6,117 nucleotides of DNA from an uncultured Verrucomicrobiota bacterium (GTDB taxonomy: Bacteria; Verrucomicrobiota; Verrucomicrobiae; Opitutales; Opitutaceae), in assembly GCA_946481225.1 (NCBI GenBank), contig CAMLNJ010000200.1, positions 1-6,117 on the forward strand. Reading direction: 5' to 3'. Shown here in pieces: positions 5,427 to 6,117 of this stretch. The first letter of the stretch is position 1. Every line of letters begins with the position of its first letter. The translations under genes were made by a program, and so were the position numbers. Below the pieces are notes generated by a model that did not search any database, was not told the origin of the DNA, and was given only the letters and a program-made list of their open reading frames with translations.

Positions 5427-6113
5427 TTAGACTTCGGTTTCCTGGGCGGCCTCGATCCCGTGAAGGTCGACGACACCGGCCAGCGCGCCCAGCTCGTGCA
5501 GGAGTTCTCCGGAGCGGGCGGGGTCGCGCAACAGGAGGTGGTAGGAGAGATCGGATGCGCCGCCCTCGCCCCCCGCGCGCCGCCGGGCCAGCCGCACGCG
5601 ACGGCCATGCCGCGCGAGCAGGCGGTCCAGGTCGCCGAGCTCCGCCGCGGAACGCGTCCAACGCAGACGCAGGACGAAATCATAACGCCAACGGCTGCCG
5701 AAATGCACGAAGCGCGCGTAGACCATGATCGCGGCGATGATGAAGCCGCCGAGCACCGCGGTGGCGAATTTCTGCGTGCCGCAGGCCATGCCGGCGACGA
5801 GCCCGGCGAGCACGTGCGCGGTGTCGAGCGTGTCGCGGAGCACGTTGCGAAAACGCACGATGGCGAAGACCGCCATGAGGCCGAAGGCGGCCACGAGGTT
5901 GTGCGACAGCACGAGCATGACGAGCGCCACGATGACCGGCAGCAGGAGCAGCGAGACGACGAAGGCGCGCGAGTAGGACAGGCTGTCGTGCGTGGCCATG
6001 TAGACCCAGGCGAGGAGCTGCCCGAGCGCGAAGGCGAGGAGCAACGCGAGTGCGATGGTGCCGAGGGGCGTGGGGGCGAGTGCGTGGTCGCCGCGAAGAA
6101 AGCTGTCGAGCAT
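5427..6113 (-). CDS. DUF4956 integral membrane protein
   Basis: This 228-residue protein belongs to the DUF4956 family, whose biochemical function is not established. Hydrophobic segments lie at about 18-38, 51-70 and 72-87, and one or two more at about 99-133. The family signature is HNLVAAFGLMAVFAIVRFRN (71-90) followed by VLRDTLDTAHV (91-101), close to the usual AFGL-GAL-IVRFR-x-KDT-DTA pattern. A cytoplasmic C-terminal part (about 140-228) has an Arg-rich segment and a stretch (190-220, YHLLLRDPARSGELLHELGA then LAGVVDLHGI) that resembles a small alpha/beta, ACT-like fold by eye. Members often sit next to VTC-type polyphosphate polymerase and CotH-like genes; neither is visible here, though upstream sequence is cut off. 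The ATG at 6113 gives a sensible N-terminus, but its ribosome binding site and any earlier start lie outside the window. It is the first visible gene of the sensor block, 23 bases before the adaptor's GTG. Confidence 0.88.
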   Translation of the reverse strand: MLDSFLRGDHALAPTPLGTIALALLLAFALGQLLAWVYMATHDSLSYSRAFVVSLLLLPVIVALVMLVLSHNLVAAFGLMAVFAIVRFRNVLRDTLDTAHVLAGLVAGMACGTQKFATAVLGGFIIAAIMVYARFVHFGSRWRYDFVLRLRWTRSAAELGDLDRLLARHGRRVRLARRRAGGEGGASDLSYHLLLRDPARSGELLHELGALAGVVDLHGIEAAQETEV

Positions 6114-6117
6114 GGGG

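Noticed and set aside
4002..5430. Plus-strand open frames opposite the adaptor gene
   Set aside because: They are low-complexity Arg/Ala/Pro/Ser or Arg/Gly/Leu-rich translations opposite a recognisable adaptor. No motif or start signal supports them.
5404..5661. Upstream extension of the adaptor to the ATG at 5661
   Set aside because: It would overlap the DUF4956 gene by over 230 bases and adds an Arg/Pro/Gly-rich segment unlike any adaptor N-terminus.
1..6117. CRISPR array, tRNA, rRNA, insertion sequence or phage genes
   Set aside because: No regularly spaced repeats, cloverleaf, rRNA-like sequence, transposase motif or phage gene was seen. The REP-like doublet is the only mobile-type element.

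Overview
The window is very GC-rich (about 70% by eye), with strong G/C at third codon positions. The gene content fits a Gram-negative environmental bacterium: a LytS/LytTR two-component pair, a DUF4956 membrane protein next to a HlyD-type membrane fusion protein, an Ig-like domain fragment and a REP-type palindrome doublet. My best guess is a Verrucomicrobiota member of the Opitutales type. That is an inference from style and family content, not something a marker gene here proves.

Right part (about 2310-6113, all on the minus strand, read right to left): a compact four-gene block. The order is DUF4956 integral membrane protein, HlyD-like periplasmic adaptor, LytS-type sensor histidine kinase, and LytTR response regulator. 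The adaptor/kinase and kinase/regulator junctions are both 4-base ATGA stop-start overlaps, and the first junction is 23 bases if the GTG start of the adaptor is right. This argues for one transcript with coupled translation. It links an uncharacterised membrane/envelope module directly to its own sensor and regulator, and is the most interesting part of the window. The upstream end of the block lies at or beyond the window edge.

Middle part (1026-2241, minus strand): a 48-residue ORF, a 160-residue uncharacterised ORF that overlaps it by ATGA, and rsmD (16S rRNA G966 N2-methyltransferase). A doublet of 19-base palindromes (REP-like) sits inside the 5' part of the 160-residue ORF and supplies about 20 of its codons. 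The 68-base gap 2242-2309 separates this group from the two-component block.

Left part (1-1025): no confident intact gene. On the plus strand there is a short Ig-like domain ORF (546-863). It is preceded in another frame (from 389) by a protein-like stretch, so the two probably form a frameshifted or decayed gene. It converges with rsmD across a 162-base gap containing GC-rich inverted repeats that may end transcription from either side. Bases 1-388 hold nothing I can call.
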